From contig CAIIXF020000008.1 of the NCBI GenBank assembly GCA_903813345.2, positions 21,248,822 to 21,312,821 of the forward strand: a DNA stretch of 64,000 bases, given 5' to 3'. The stretch's first letter is position 1; every line of letters starts with the position of its first letter. The DNA is from Owenia fusiformis. Lineage: Eukaryota; Annelida; Polychaeta; Sabellida; Oweniidae. The notes beneath the pieces were generated by a model. It saw only the letters and a list, made by a program, of their open reading frames with translations. It ran no database searches and had not been told where the DNA came from. Shown here piece after piece: positions 39,401-50,058 of this stretch. Both the position numbers and the translations under genes were made by a program.

Positions 39401-42400
39401 TGCATTTTCCTAACCATATTGTATCTCTTTGAAAATAGAATACAAGTTTTGTTTGAAAATTATAGTTCAATTTGGCGTCAAATGAATGTAATCTGTCTAA
39501 CAACATTCAGGCTTCATTCAGACCCACTTTAATTATAGCATCAATAAGCAAAACTTGTGTCTTTAGACTTTCTTCAGATACACTACAAAAACTTACGATA
39601 CTTTCAAGATGTGGCCGTACAGTGTGACTCAAACTTTTGACATTGAATTTATAGTGAATGGTATTTTCACACCATTGACATGTTTATTTGGCATAGTAGG
39701 AAATACACTGGCATTCCTTGTGCTGAGGAAAATACAACAAAAACAGAACAGCATTGCCACTATGTTACTTCAGGTGCTAGCTGTGTGTGATTCATTTTTC
39801 CTACTGGGAGCATTCTTCCCCATGTACGTTACCCTGTACCGCAAATATGTGCAGTGTTTCCCAGTTGGACTTGCTGCACGTGTAGTTATATACCTGGAGC
39901 TTGTCTGGAACTTTTTAGCCATGCTATCACAGACATTATCAATCTGGGTTACTGTCTTACTAACAGCAGAGAGAATGATAGGCATATGTTATTCAATGCG
40001 GGCAGTTACCTGGTGCTCCAAAACCCGCATAAAGGTGTGTCTCGGTGTTTCTGTAGTGCTTGCCCTGTTATACAATGGGATGACACTTTTTGAGTGCTAT
40101 GCAGCATTGGAAGAAGACCCTAGATTTGCTAAGAATGATGCGCCTGCTCTCAACTCCACATCAACTCTCAACCTCTACTCCAATACAAGTGACTCACACA
40201 CAACTGAAACATTCCATGGAGACATAACAACATATCCATCATTTGAAAAAGAAAATGGTTTCCACAACAAAAGTGATTCTGGTGTTACCCATGATGATAA
40301 TAAAACCGCTACAATATATTGTCTATACAGAGAATGTTCACTTACGAGGAACTCACATGCATATGTTACAGTTGGAGTTATCTTGAATTCAGTGATTCGG
40401 TATGGAGGACCAGTTATTGCCGTGTGTTGCTTGAACATTAGAATCATCTATACCATGAGACACTCACTTCATGCTAGATCAGATCTAAAGAGTTCCATGT
40501 CTCAGTTCAATGCTGAAGTCCGAAGCTTCAATCACATGTGTTTAGTAGTCTCCATTGTCTTCCTGGTCTGTATGATCCCCACTAATGTTAATTTTGTACT
40601 TGGTCTGATAGTGTTCACGCGCATGTCAGCTCCACCAGATTGGTACAGAAAATATGATCTTGTGGCTGATTATCTTGTCGTGTTAAACTCCGCTGTCAAC
40701 TTCATCATTTATTGTGCTATTAGACAGGGATTTAGGAAGCAGTGTGCTAGGTTGTTTCAAAAGAAAAAATGCTTGCATGAATGTATTCGCCCCATCAATG
40801 AGAACCCTGGAACTAATGGTGTTGTTAAATCCCCCAATGAAAGTGAGACTCAAACATTTTTAACGCAAATTACAAAGTGTGATGAAAATGTTCATTAGCA
40901 TGTTTAATGATATACTTATGAAAATAAATATTATTATAATGGTATCTCAGTGCTCTCCCAGGGATTTTCTGTAGAGGATATGTTTGGCACATATTTTTAA
41001 TTTTGTAATTTTGTTACAGTATTAGAGGTTTCTGTTATGTTCAGTACAATATTTTTGGATTTCAAATTGTTTTAGTGAAACAGTTTGGGATTTTTGTGGA
41101 AAAATCTTGGAGGTTCTTCGAAATCAAATCTCAAAGAATTAAATGAGATTTCAATTCGACAAAGTCCTCCTTTTATTATCTTAGCCAAACCCTTTGATTA
41201 GTGAATATAAGGGAGCAATATTTGAAATATTTTGGGTTTGGGCGTCATATGATGATATATTGCAATAAATTGTTGTCCTTGCTAAGTGCTATGGCACATA
41301 TAGAGGGTTGTAGGTTTATCTCTGTTATACAGATAATAACATTTTCAAATAAGAATGTACATACAACAAATATATGTATAATCAATAAAGTGATACAAAA
41401 TCGGTCCAAACATTGGTTTTTTGAGGCATTACTCTTCTATTAACCAACAATTTATTATTTCCTAAGTACGCTAATAATTTGTAAACAAACAAATATCCTG
41501 GAGTTCTTACAAAAAACAGAATTATATTTATTAATGAAGCTTACATTATTACCACTAAATTATATGGGAACAATATTTGACGAATGATCAGATTCAACTT
41601 GGCAAATGTGCAAGTTAACAAATATAAATGACACCTTTTTGTGAGCAATGCAACACACGTTTACACATGAATGTAACTGTAATTGAAACTATCATTCAGA
41701 ATAGACCAGTATAACTGTATGAATACAATTGTTCAATTACCCAAATGCGAGTAGGTAGTTACCAGTTTCACCACCAGTTGGCTGATTCGGGTCAATTAAC
41801 ATGGCAGGTATATAAGAAAGTTCCCTTCAACTTGAATATTATCAATTTAAGTGGCTCAATTTTCATATAACCCTTATGTGTCTGATACTTATACTAATGA
41901 AAATATATCCAGTAAAGCAAAATATTATCTGTCCACTAAAAGAAAAGATATTTCATTTTTTGTGATTTTATAGCATGGGGTCTATGGGGAATCTCCCCGA
42001 GCTAGAAGTCACATTTTCAAAGAAAATTAATTTTTTCAATCAAGATTATTTCTACTCGCATCTGGGTTATTTACAGATATTTTTGTCAATTTACAAAAAA
42101 ATATTTTAAAATGAATTCGAAAAAATACCCTTCTCTAGCCTCTCAAAGGAATTTAACTCAAATTTAAACAAAAGTGTGGGAGTTTACCACTCCAAAGCAA
42201 GGAAAATATATATAATATATAATGCCATTGTCTAATAGTTGCTCTCCTAATCTCTTATAACATAAATTAATATCATGATGGCTGCAGACTGTTAAACAAA
42301 TTAAAAACATGTCTCTGGTATAGGATAAGGCCTGACATAATATTAATTGAAGCCTTTATAAGAGATGACATAATCTGATATCAAGTCTCAGTATGGAGCA

Positions 42401-45400
42401 GTCATGTCATACATGTAATGATATTAGTTATGTTTTTAATTCTGGAAAGCCTCATATAGGCCTAATATGTATTTTATCATTTTGCAGAAGTCATAAATCT
42501 TGATTTCCTAAAATCTTTGTCTATATCCCCCAAGCAATCATAAGAAGGTGTTACAATGGACTAGTTAGATTAGTTCTTGTACATCTATCTAATGTTATAT
42601 GTTGTATGTACGTACATGTATATGTTTCAAATTGTAAGAAATTCAAATAAAAAATATTCATACATTTACAAATCGTAAGAAATGTTATTTTTGTTTGTTT
42701 GTCGATCCATGATAGAATAATGAATATTCATCATAGTGCACAAAAATATAGTGTAAATGAACTCAATATAATTTGATAAATCAAAGAGAGTCTATGTTTG
42801 GCCCACCCTGTATATACAGTACATGGTATAGGTTACAAAATACATTATTCTTTCAAAAAAAGAAAACCAATAAATGCAGAAAACATTTCTCCATTATCAC
42901 TTTTGAAAAATTCCCGCCATGTACTGTGGAGTGACTTGTGATATAAACTATGACATCTATAAATAGGAATGAATAGGACATCCATATTATATCTACTTTC
43001 TTAAACATATTAGGAACATACAGGAACTTGATAATAATATATCAATTAAGAAACCAGATAACTAATTTTGCCTCCAGTTATACAAAATTAGTCCAGTATT
43101 TAATTTCAAATAAATCTGTTGAATACTGTTTATTGAGAGTCATAAAATAGTGTCATTCTGGCTGTTCATATGGTGGTACCATTCACATTTATTGTCTTTC
43201 CTCATTAAATTGCTAAAATAGATTTTGATTGAAAGTTTGTGTTCTTGATGCATTTGATATTTCTCCTTTCAGAAAGATCTAAGAGTCTTTGTATATTTAA
43301 ATTATTGAAAAGAGTTAGTTAAGATCTCCACATTTGTGTTTTCAGGTTCCTTTCTTTGCTGAGAACCCTGTAGAGATGGTATCTTGTGGCCAGTCTCATG
43401 TTGTAGCATTGACCAGGGACAATCAAGTCTATACTTGGGGATGTGGAGAATTTGGTAAGATTTGATATAGTGTTCACTGATTTTTTTATTGAAATATGGA
43501 AATATGAATACCGTAGTCTAGAAGTGTTTCATTGCAATCTCTTAATGTTTTGTCTTTCTAGATTCTTTGTTAAAAGGTGTGTTTTCTTAATTCATATTAA
43601 ACCAACCAAAAGGTAGTCATTTACTGAGAGTGGGGGAAGAACTTGCTTAAAGTTACTCACATATTCGATCAAAATTTGCCATGCAAACATGTTAGTCTAC
43701 TTTACTGGCCCCCCTTGCTGTAACAAGGAACCCAAAACACATTAAAACGTAAACATAAACCAATTAGTCACTTCACTATGAAAGTGAGGGGTGTTAGTCC
43801 ATGCACACAGCGTATCCTGCTAATACATATTTGCTAACACAATATCAGTGGTCATTTACCGTGTCAACTTAGTAACCCTTGCATATTGTGCTCACTCAAG
43901 TATTGAATTTTTTTATGATCTAAATGTTTGTGGTTTCACAAAAATGTGATATATTTTAGTTAGAAAAACATTAATTAATATATTCATTCAAACAGCACTA
44001 GAATGCGGGAAGAAAGAGCAATGGTGACAAAATGCAGACAGAATTTTCTGTAAGGGTTTCAAACATTTCTGGACACAATCATACATGTACTTCATGTGTA
44101 CTGTTATTTTTAGTGCTGTATTTATAGATATAATTTCACGTATTAAAATCATATTTTCCAGCAATGACTTCAAATTCGAAACCACACCCATATCACATTT
44201 TCTTCAATAACTCCAAACATGTGTAAACATTGACCATGTGCATATAAATTCAGATTTCACGAGCTCTTTCCTATTCGAGTACCTCATACACCCCTGCATG
44301 GATTTGAGTTGGATTCGCCTTTTATACGTGAGCCGACACACTCGCAAACGCTGATTGGATAAAGATTGCGAGAATCTTTAAAGAGCCAATCAAGAAGATC
44401 AAATAGCAATATGGGGAAAAGTAAAAATTGATGATACAGACTTGACAGATTTTTTCATATGTTGAATTGTTTATAAACTTCTTAAATTATTATTGATATC
44501 AGGTCGCTTAGGGCATGGAGATGAAGATGACCGCATGGAACCAACTAAAGTCGACTTCAAGGGAAAGAGAAAAATCCGGTTTGTTGAAGCTGGTATAGAT
44601 GGCACTTTTGTTGTGACCACAGGAGGACGAGTGATGGCCTGCGGGAGCAATGAACATAACAAGCTTGGCTTTAACAGTATAGCTGATGGTCTGAGAAATA
44701 AAAGACAAGTGAAGGTTTGTCATTTCAATTAACGAATTCATGATTCAGAATGCAGTACTTGCCTCTAGCTACACGAGATACTACACGTAGCTCCTGCTTT
44801 TTAGAATAGATAAAGATACGAGGGATTTTCAAAAAGTCATGGATTTTTTTATACACAAGAGTTTTTTCACCAATTTCTTAGATTTCTTCACCAGTGATGG
44901 ATCATTCAATTATCTACCTGAAGATTTGAAGACAGAATATGAAATACATTTTACATCTTTATATCTCCTTTTAGGTCTCCTATGACATTCCACATTTGAA
45001 GACGTTCAGCACTGTGAAAACTCTCAGCAGATATAACATAGTAACAGTGGCATCTGGCAATACACATTCTGCAGCAATAGACAGTAAGTGAATGTTTATT
45101 CTATTCACTTTATGAATGTTCAGCTAAGGATAGACATGATTTGAGTAGAGGTTACTTTGGAGAAACTGTCTTTACGTTATATTTCACATTTGGCGTATTT
45201 TATTCCTTGTCAGGTCTATTTTCTAAAAAGAAAGTTCTGCCTTTGTTTTTTTGAAAATACCTTGATTTTAAAGGTTCTTTGACCCTAATTCTGAAAAGGT
45301 ATAAACTATCTGAAGTAAGGTTAATAGGTTAAGTTAATGTTAGGGTTTGAATTATTTTCAGTGTATGGCCAGTTGATAACATTTGGAAGTAACAAGTATG

Positions 45401-48400
45401 GCCAGTTAGGTGTGGGGGACTTCAAGACAAGACCAGGGGTTAACCTGGTATTAGGCCTCCTCACAGGACAAAGAGTGAAAAAAGTCAGCTGTGGAGATGG
45501 TTTCACTGTTGTTTCTACATCAGGTAGGTGTCAGCTTAGCTTGTCCTCCTTTCCCTTTGTCCGTACAGGCTGATTGTCTAATAATGAGAGCCAGTCCCCT
45601 AGATCAATGATTTTCATTCTGAATGGATATATAAACTGTATATAATATAGGAGATGTTCCAATTTAGGTTGAAATACCCTCAGACCATTTCTTGTACTAA
45701 TCAGCAACTTTGGAGGTTTTGAACCCTAATGTCAACACTTGGTTTATTTTTCACCATGAAACTAAATATTAATGGTTTGAATAACGAAGTTTGGGGTGAC
45801 TGTACATTAAGTCTGAAGCATTTGTAATGCATCAAAAAAGCAAACATCAATATGAGTAAAATCATAAAAAACTTTTTATTTATATGAACAATAATGAAAG
45901 TTATAATTCATTTCAGCTAATCAGATTTATTCATTTGGTAATAATGAAAATGGGAGATTGGGCTTTGCGTTAAGTGACCAAGGACGTGGACCAAATGGAA
46001 AGAGTTTCGCTAAACCTAAGCCCATCTTTGGATCTCTGCACTTTGTTCCTGATCTGGCTTGTAAACATTGGAATACACTCATAGTGGCAGGTATATATAC
46101 CTAAGGACAAATATGAGAATCCATGAAAGGCCCTTTCAACGATTTCTGGCTGAATTTTGCTTGGCCTCTTAAATACTAAGTAACTTACACTAGTCACAGA
46201 ATTTTCACCAAAATTGCTCTCTAACTTTGGCAATATTTTTCGAATCAAATCTCACATTTTAAAGAAGGGGTTAGTCTTTGCAGGCTCAGAAAGATGTGTG
46301 TGTACTGTATGTTATGTAATTATTACATGGATAGGAATTATTCTAATATAATATAGACTTTTCCATTTTTTCCTGGAACAAAATACACATGGCAGTTTAT
46401 CAAATTTCATTGTATTATATGAAGCTCAATCTTTTATAGAACAAGTTTTGAATCAGAAAACCATAAGATCTCCAAACACAAGTGGGAGTGGAGGAAAGTG
46501 TAAGTACATGTATATATAAAATTTATATTGTCCTTTGTCTGAACATGGGGGATTATATGAGTAAAGTTTGTAGGCATTCCTAAACTTTATATGAACATTC
46601 TTCATAATATAAGACATATCCAAGAGTTAATGTTACCTTATTTTAAATTAAAGCCTTTTACCTTCAATCTTGAGAGAGCTCATTCCGATAGACCCCCATA
46701 TATGTACACTATACGTATTGCTTGATTAAATTGCACTCTTTCGCTCAGATTTAATGAAACAACAGATTTTCTGCAATAGTACCCTTTTTACAGTACAGAA
46801 TGTTATTGAAGAACTTGATAACAACACATAAAAATTCTCAAATTTGTTTATATCTTTTCAGTATGTAGTCTCTCAGAAGATGATATGTCAGTGTTTGAAA
46901 GTGACGGTGAGATTGTGTCACCACGCAATAAATCCAGTGATTCAGGAGTTGCCACGGCAACTGATCGCAGTGAAATACCACCGTGGTTACAAGCAGTAAG
47001 TAATCCACTGCTGGTGATCATGAAAATGGGACGGAAGGGGGGAGCCGGCAATTTCTGCTGGAAAGTTCAAAAAATCTGGAAGATTTATTTTTTTAAGAAA
47101 ACGTTTACAATTGAATTCCTGAATGAATAGGCGCACGGTATGGTAAAATATGTTAGGTCTTCTACGATTTTTATAACCCATTCGCTTCTAAGATATGAGA
47201 TCTATTAAAGAAGGTGCAAGGCCACCAACGGGCACAAATCAAAGTTTTTACTATAAATAAAGCAACAATGATCTATACGACCTATAATAAATACTGGTAA
47301 GCGACGTTATTATAACTAAATTAATGCCATTGATGACTTATTAAAATAAAATAATTATCCAAACATTATATGTAAATTAATCGAAAATAATTAATTTGGG
47401 ACGGAGGAAGGAGGGGACGGAGGGGGAACAATGTGCATGTAAGACATGATATGAGAGGTTACTTGACTTAAGTTCCATAACTCAAAATATCCCCAATTTT
47501 TCATTCTTCCGAGGTGCAACATCCAGTTTCTTACTAAGTTAATGAGTTCATTTTTCAAATACAAGCATTTGTGTAAAGTTGTTTCTCTTTATAGATATAT
47601 TGCTACCCCCTCCGTCCCATTTTTATTTTTTTCGATTGTTTTTTTATACAGCGTATGGAAACTTATTTTATAAAGTCAACAATGGCATTAATTTAGTTAT
47701 GATAACATTACTTATAAGTATTTATTACAGGTCATGTAGACTGTTGCTGCTTGATTTATAGCAAAAACGTTGACTTGTGCACGTTGGGGCCTTGCGCCTT
47801 TTTTAATAGATCTTGTATTTTAGAAGAGTATTGGTTCAGAAAAAATCTCAGAAGACCTAACATATTTTGCCATACCGTGCAATCCAATAGTAAACCTTTT
47901 CTTGAAAAAATAAATCTTCAAGATTTGTTGAATTTCACGATCACCAGGCGATTATATTATTAAGTATAGACAAGGGAGGGGATATAGTTGTTTTTGTATT
48001 TTACTCAGTTGCATGTCATTTTCTAATTTTTCATTTCCATAGGCTAACGCCAGACTTTTTACATCAAATAGGAAAGATAGCCAATGATGAAAATGACTCA
48101 TTTTTACTGCTCATCTCTCAGTAAACTTTGTATAAAAGAAATATATAATATATACTGTATGCTTTGTTTCAGGAGTTAGATGAAGCAGCAGAAATAGAAC
48201 TTGCGAATTCTCCTCGGCCTGATGACCCAATCTCCTCTACTAAGAAAGATGACCAAGAGAATAGTGAAGACCACCTCACCTCAGCACAAAAAGACATCGA
48301 ACAAAAGAAAGATGTTGTTGAAGGAAAGGTGAAGGTTGATCCAGGAAACATAGATAACATTGACATCAATGCCATCTCTAGAATCACAATTGAGAATAGT

Positions 48401-48622
48401 GAGGATATCCTTGAAAATGATAACAATAACACAATTGAGAAAGAGGGAAAAGCTCTAAATGATATAGATGATGTTGATGCAAATGATACTGCTGAGGTGA
48501 ATGCACTGGTAAATGAGCTAAAGAACAAGATTATGATGCTAGAAGAAGAAAACCTACAGCTGAAAAATGTGGTTGAAACTCAAGCTAAGCGTATAGAAGC
48601 TTTGGAGGCAGTTGGGAAATAA
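19357..48622 (+). CDS. NEK9: Serine/threonine-protein kinase Nek9 (Nercc1), complete, 19 coding exons
   Basis: Coding exons, all GT-AG: 19357-19530, 19716-19893, 20238-20296, 21000-21070, 22216-22371, 22751-22832, 23828-23994, 24309-24423, 24604-24741, 25071-25215, 25472-25560, 43346-43454, 44503-44714, 44975-45083, 45362-45523, 45917-46090, 46440-46499, 46862-46995, 48173-48622. They join in frame to 2784 nt, a 927-residue protein (human NEK9 is about 980). Order: kinase (about 37-290), linker, RCC1 propeller (about 335-720), acidic disordered region, C-terminal coiled coil. NEK9 works in mitotic spindle and centrosome control, upstream of NEK6/NEK7 and downstream of CDK1/PLK1. Identification rests on near-colinear similarity to vertebrate NEK9, such as [25 protein letters not shown] and [12 protein letters not shown]8 is excluded by the closer NEK9 kinase motifs and the C-terminal coiled coil. 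Intron 11 contains another gene. Confidence 0.96.
21298..22122. mobile_element. TIR element in NEK9 intron 4 (GCACTTTGAA family)
   Basis: Opens ATCGCACTTTGAA and ends TTCAAAGTGCGAT, a 13-bp inverted pair. Inside, a block of about 150 bp (TGTTCAACTTGAAATTTTTA ... GCAAGAGCAGACTA ... CATGCTGG) is repeated three times, and TGACCTT words recur. A second copy lies at 31407-32017 and a fragment at 17190-17535, so this is a dispersed family. No transposase is encoded. Confidence 0.78.
24604..46499 (+). CDS. NEK9: NEK9 RCC1-propeller exons 9-17
   Basis: Residues about 335-733. Repeats of the RCC1 type are visible, with G-x-L-G-H-G-D and VSCG-x-x-H/F cores: [128 protein letters not shown] and a closing [20 protein letters not shown]. 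In vertebrate NEK9 this propeller inhibits the kinase and binds partners. The 17.8-kb intron 11 (25561-43345) falls between two strands of the propeller and is spliced in phase 0. Confidence 0.93.
25690..26830. repeat. 44-bp minisatellite in NEK9 intron 11, about 26 copies
   Basis: The unit contains GGGCCTTGATATGACACAGC and AAAGGCCTTGTTATGAGAGA. Alternative half-units (TTATAACAAACT versus TTATGAGAGACT) are interspersed in blocks, indicating several rounds of amplification. The array starts only about 130 bp after the exon 11 splice donor. Confidence 0.95.
27341..27583. mobile_element. hAT-like MITE, 243 bp
   Basis: Left end CAGTGGCGGATCCAGG and right end CTGGATCCGCCACT form TIRs typical of hAT-type MITEs. 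The flanks ACTCTCTT (left) and ACTCTTTC (right) agree at 6 of 8 positions, which would fit an eroded 8-bp target duplication. It contains a poly-G/poly-C run and AT-rich filler with no transposase. Confidence 0.75.
28565..28701 (+). promoter_or_regulatory. Candidate TATA promoter and leader exon of the nested GPCR gene
   Basis: TATAAAAGG at 28565-28573 is followed by about 130 bp of less AT-rich sequence and then a consensus splice donor, GTAAGTAT, at 28702. A strong acceptor (pyrimidine tract, TTTTTTAG) at 39037 leads into the exon carrying the GPCR ATG at 39609. The model is a transcription start near 28595, a leader exon of about 105 bp and a 10.3-kb intron. Each element is visible in the sequence; joining them is inference, and an unrelated transcript is possible. 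Confidence 0.4.
28858..28915 (-). repeat. tRNA-like B-box sequence, possible SINE remnant
   Basis: On the minus strand the sequence CATGGGTTCAATCCCCACTA contains a good RNA polymerase III B box (GGTTCAATCC). I could not complete a tRNA cloverleaf, so this is more likely a tRNA-derived SINE remnant than a tRNA gene. Confidence 0.3.
31095..31180. mobile_element. Two mariner-like element ends, 45 bp apart
   Basis: TTTTTGGGTCACCCTGTA (right-end type) and TACAGGGTGTCTCAAAAGTA (left-end type) face away from each other and are each adjacent to TA. Both resemble the CAGGGTG termini of Tc1/mariner-like elements. I did not find their partner ends, so these are probably remnants of two separate insertions. 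Confidence 0.45.
31407..32017. mobile_element. Second copy of the GCACTTTGAA TIR family
   Basis: Opens ATAGCACTTAGAAAAAGTGC and ends TTTTCAAAGTTTGATATT, followed by the same ATCACTGTGTG context as the copy at 21298-22122. It is shorter and more decayed (one internal block missing). A further fragment, ATTGCACTTGAAATTAAGTG, lies at 32370. Confidence 0.72.
32475..32652. mobile_element. Probable hAT-like MITE with poly-G tracts
   Basis: Left end CAGGGGTGGATCCAGGA and right end TCTAGATCCGCTGGTG are imperfect inverted repeats resembling the 27341-27583 element. Two poly-G runs of more than 10 bases occur inside. No convincing target duplication. Confidence 0.5.
32700..39030. other. Repeat-poor part of NEK9 intron 11
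   Basis: AT-rich intronic DNA with only short unsupported frames. It contains small tetranucleotide tracts of CCAT/CTAT type at about 35450-35475 and 38200-38250 and a short local duplication of AATAAATATTAT(A/G)TAATAAATCTT at about 34950-35015. Part of this stretch is presumably the 5' intron of the nested receptor gene. Confidence 0.5.
39609..40898 (+). CDS. Rhodopsin-class neuropeptide-type GPCR nested in NEK9 intron 11
   Basis: Intronless 429-codon frame. Seven membrane segments are readable: TM1 about 15-40 (GN at 31-32), TM2 51-73 (LAVCD, D61), TM3 92-120 followed by ERM (in place of DRY), TM4 140-160, TM5 252-280, TM6 309-337 (FLVCMIP, with Met for the usual Trp), TM7 350-369 (NSAVNFIIY, with Phe for the Pro of NPxxY). 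The ERM plus a NSxVNFIIY-type TM7 fits invertebrate FMRFamide-like or related peptide receptors. The ligand is unknown. C83 probably pairs with a Cys of extracellular loop 2 (C238 or C243). That loop is unusually long, about 90 residues, Ser/Thr-rich with several N-glycosylation sequons. A splice acceptor at 39037 marks the exon start, and AATAAA signals lie at 40923 and 41384. The gene is on the same strand as its host. Confidence 0.92.
   Translation: MWPYSVTQTFDIEFIVNGIFTPLTCLFGIVGNTLAFLVLRKIQQKQNSIATMLLQVLAVCDSFFLLGAFFPMYVTLYRKYVQCFPVGLAARVVIYLELVWNFLAMLSQTLSIWVTVLLTAERMIGICYSMRAVTWCSKTRIKVCLGVSVVLALLYNGMTLFECYAALEEDPRFAKNDAPALNSTSTLNLYSNTSDSHTTETFHGDITTYPSFEKENGFHNKSDSGVTHDDNKTATIYCLYRECSLTRNSHAYVTVGVILNSVIRYGGPVIAVCCLNIRIIYTMRHSLHARSDLKSSMSQFNAEVRSFNHMCLVVSIVFLVCMIPTNVNFVLGLIVFTRMSAPPDWYRKYDLVADYLVVLNSAVNFIIYCAIRQGFRKQCARLFQKKKCLHECIRPINENPGTNGVVKSPNESETQTFLTQITKCDENVH
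41744..42063. mobile_element. GATGCGAGTAG TIR element, reverse-orientation copy
   Basis: Opens AATGCGAGTAGGTAGTTACC and closes ATTATTTCTACTCGCATCT. Internally it is the reverse complement of 51127-51550, sharing segments such as AGAAAAGATATTTCATTTTT and GGGGTCTATGGGGAATCTCC. It is a non-autonomous element in NEK9 intron 11, about 850 bp after the nested GPCR stop codon. Confidence 0.85.
42790..42816. mobile_element. Solitary mariner-like terminus
   Basis: ATGTTTGGCCCACCCTGTA matches the right terminus of the 950-bp element at 14323-15272 (TTTTTGGCCCACCCTGTA). No partner end was found nearby, so this is a remnant. Confidence 0.5.
46862..48622 (+). CDS. NEK9: NEK9 C-terminal exons 18-19, acidic linker and coiled coil
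   Basis: Residues 734-927. Exon 18 gives a Ser-rich acidic segment ending PPWLQA. Exon 19 is a 150-codon terminal exon, rich in Asp/Glu/Asn with weak sequence conservation. It ends in a heptad-patterned coiled coil (about 888-922, [19 protein letters not shown] onward), as expected for NEK9 dimerisation. I do not see a TQT-type dynein light chain (DYNLL) motif, which vertebrate NEK9 carries just before its coiled coil. AATAAA hexamers follow at about 49422 and 50486. Confidence 0.88.
47011..47947. mobile_element. Foldback element in NEK9 intron 18, about 937 bp
   Basis: Opens CTGGTGATCATGAAAATGGG and closes with its inverted form GAATTTCACGATCACCAG. Arms of about 300 bp are inverted copies, diverged: for example GGTATGGTAAAATATGTTAG on the left matches CTAACATATTTTGCCATACC on the right, and AACTAAATTAATGCCATTG matches its complement near 47680. 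The centre carries a GGGACGGAGG-rich segment with matching CCCCCTCCGTCCC. It begins 15 bp past the exon 18 boundary (46995), so the NEK9 transcript can form a large intronic hairpin here. Confidence 0.83.
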
Positions 48623-50058
48623 GTATAGTAAAAGAAGTAACAAGAAACAGTATATTACAGAGTATTTTATTTAGTCCAAAGAGCAGGTCTCTTGTATCTC
48701 ACTGTGATAATCTTATTGAAATGATCTCTAATAGCATGTCCAGTAAATTGTAGAGGTAGATTGAACCATGTTCAGCACCTTGTATGTTTAATTACAAATG
48801 GCTTTAGTTGACACTTCAGGTTTCTGTAGTTCTTGCCTCCTTGGGTCAAATTGAACCAACATACTTTCCTACCACAGGTCAACATCAATGGCTCAATGGG
48901 TTAAATCAGCCTAAATTGACCTTGACCCCACCTGTAGTAAAGCAGTAATTGATTTATCCGACTGAATTGTCTGATATACTAGATTGATAATTAGATATTA
49001 TATTTATTTAAATTTATTAGAATTTATTTATATTTAAACATTTCGAGTGTTAGGAGGATATCCTACCAAGCTGAAGGTATGAAACAGCATTATATTACAA
49101 AATAAGCCATGCTGAACTGAATAGAGATATTATAATGAGTTGAATGTGTAAAAACAATTTGGCATGCTTTAAAATGTGACTGGACAATGTGACATATTTC
49201 TCTAAAGTGTGACTGAACAATCTGGCATATTGCTTTAAAGTGTGACTGGACAATCTGAAATATTGCTTTAAAGTATGACTGGACAATCTGACATATTGCT
49301 TTAAAGTGTGACTGAACAATCTGATATATTGCTTAAAGTATGACTGGACAATCTGACATATTGCTTTAAAGTGTGACTGAACTTTGCATCTGTGTGGATT
49401 TGGGATGCTTTAGTTAGTGAATAAAAAGGCACTCTGTGTCTGTCGTGTAACCAATCAGGCAAAATATATTTTTAGGTAGATTAATGTTTCACTGTACATT
49501 GAGCATAATTAATAATTATGTACAACAGTGTATACTTCTCTCCAAAAGATTAGAAATCCTGATTATCATCACACCAAAGAAACTTGATGGATTTCTAAAC
49601 TCGCGAAAAGAAGTTGATATATGTTAGGACATGTAAGGTATTACAAACCAAATACAGTATTGTAATAAATTATTTATTGTCAGCACAACTTACAGCTTTT
49701 TATCAATTCAGAAAGAAATAACGGTTTTTACATTTATGTGTCAATTTACACATTTTTCATATTGAATTTAAAATAACTCCACCTTTTGATTATATACCAA
49801 AGGTCTTTTGGGAGACAATAGAAAGGTTTCGCACAACACGTTATAGTTAAAACATATCCACCTACATCTCGTTTAATATGCCTATGCGTTACAGATTTTA
49901 GATACATTTGGCTGAAATGTTGTGTGAAACCCTTTTATTGCTCCTTATTACATTTCAAATTCTGCCTTTACATTTTAATAAAATCTTTAAGAATATCATT
50001 CAGTCCATGTTCTGAGACTTTTTGCAATAGAAATGCTACTTTTCAACCAAAATCAGGC
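48623..50058. other. NEK9 3'UTR and downstream sequence
   Basis: No coding exon. Contains AATAAA hexamers (for example near 49422), a 33-bp tandem repeat (49165-49385) and otherwise AT-rich sequence. Confidence 0.5.
49165..49385. repeat. 33-bp tandem repeat, about 6-7 copies
   Basis: Unit GTGACTGGACAATCTGACAT plus ATTGCTTTAAA and two further bases, with a period of 33. Because 33 is divisible by three, it reads as an 11-residue repeat in an open minus-strand frame (49095-49319), which I regard as spurious. Confidence 0.9.

Noticed and set aside
48169-48528. 119-codon minus-strand Ser/Phe-rich frame
   Set aside because: Shadow of the acidic last exon of NEK9.
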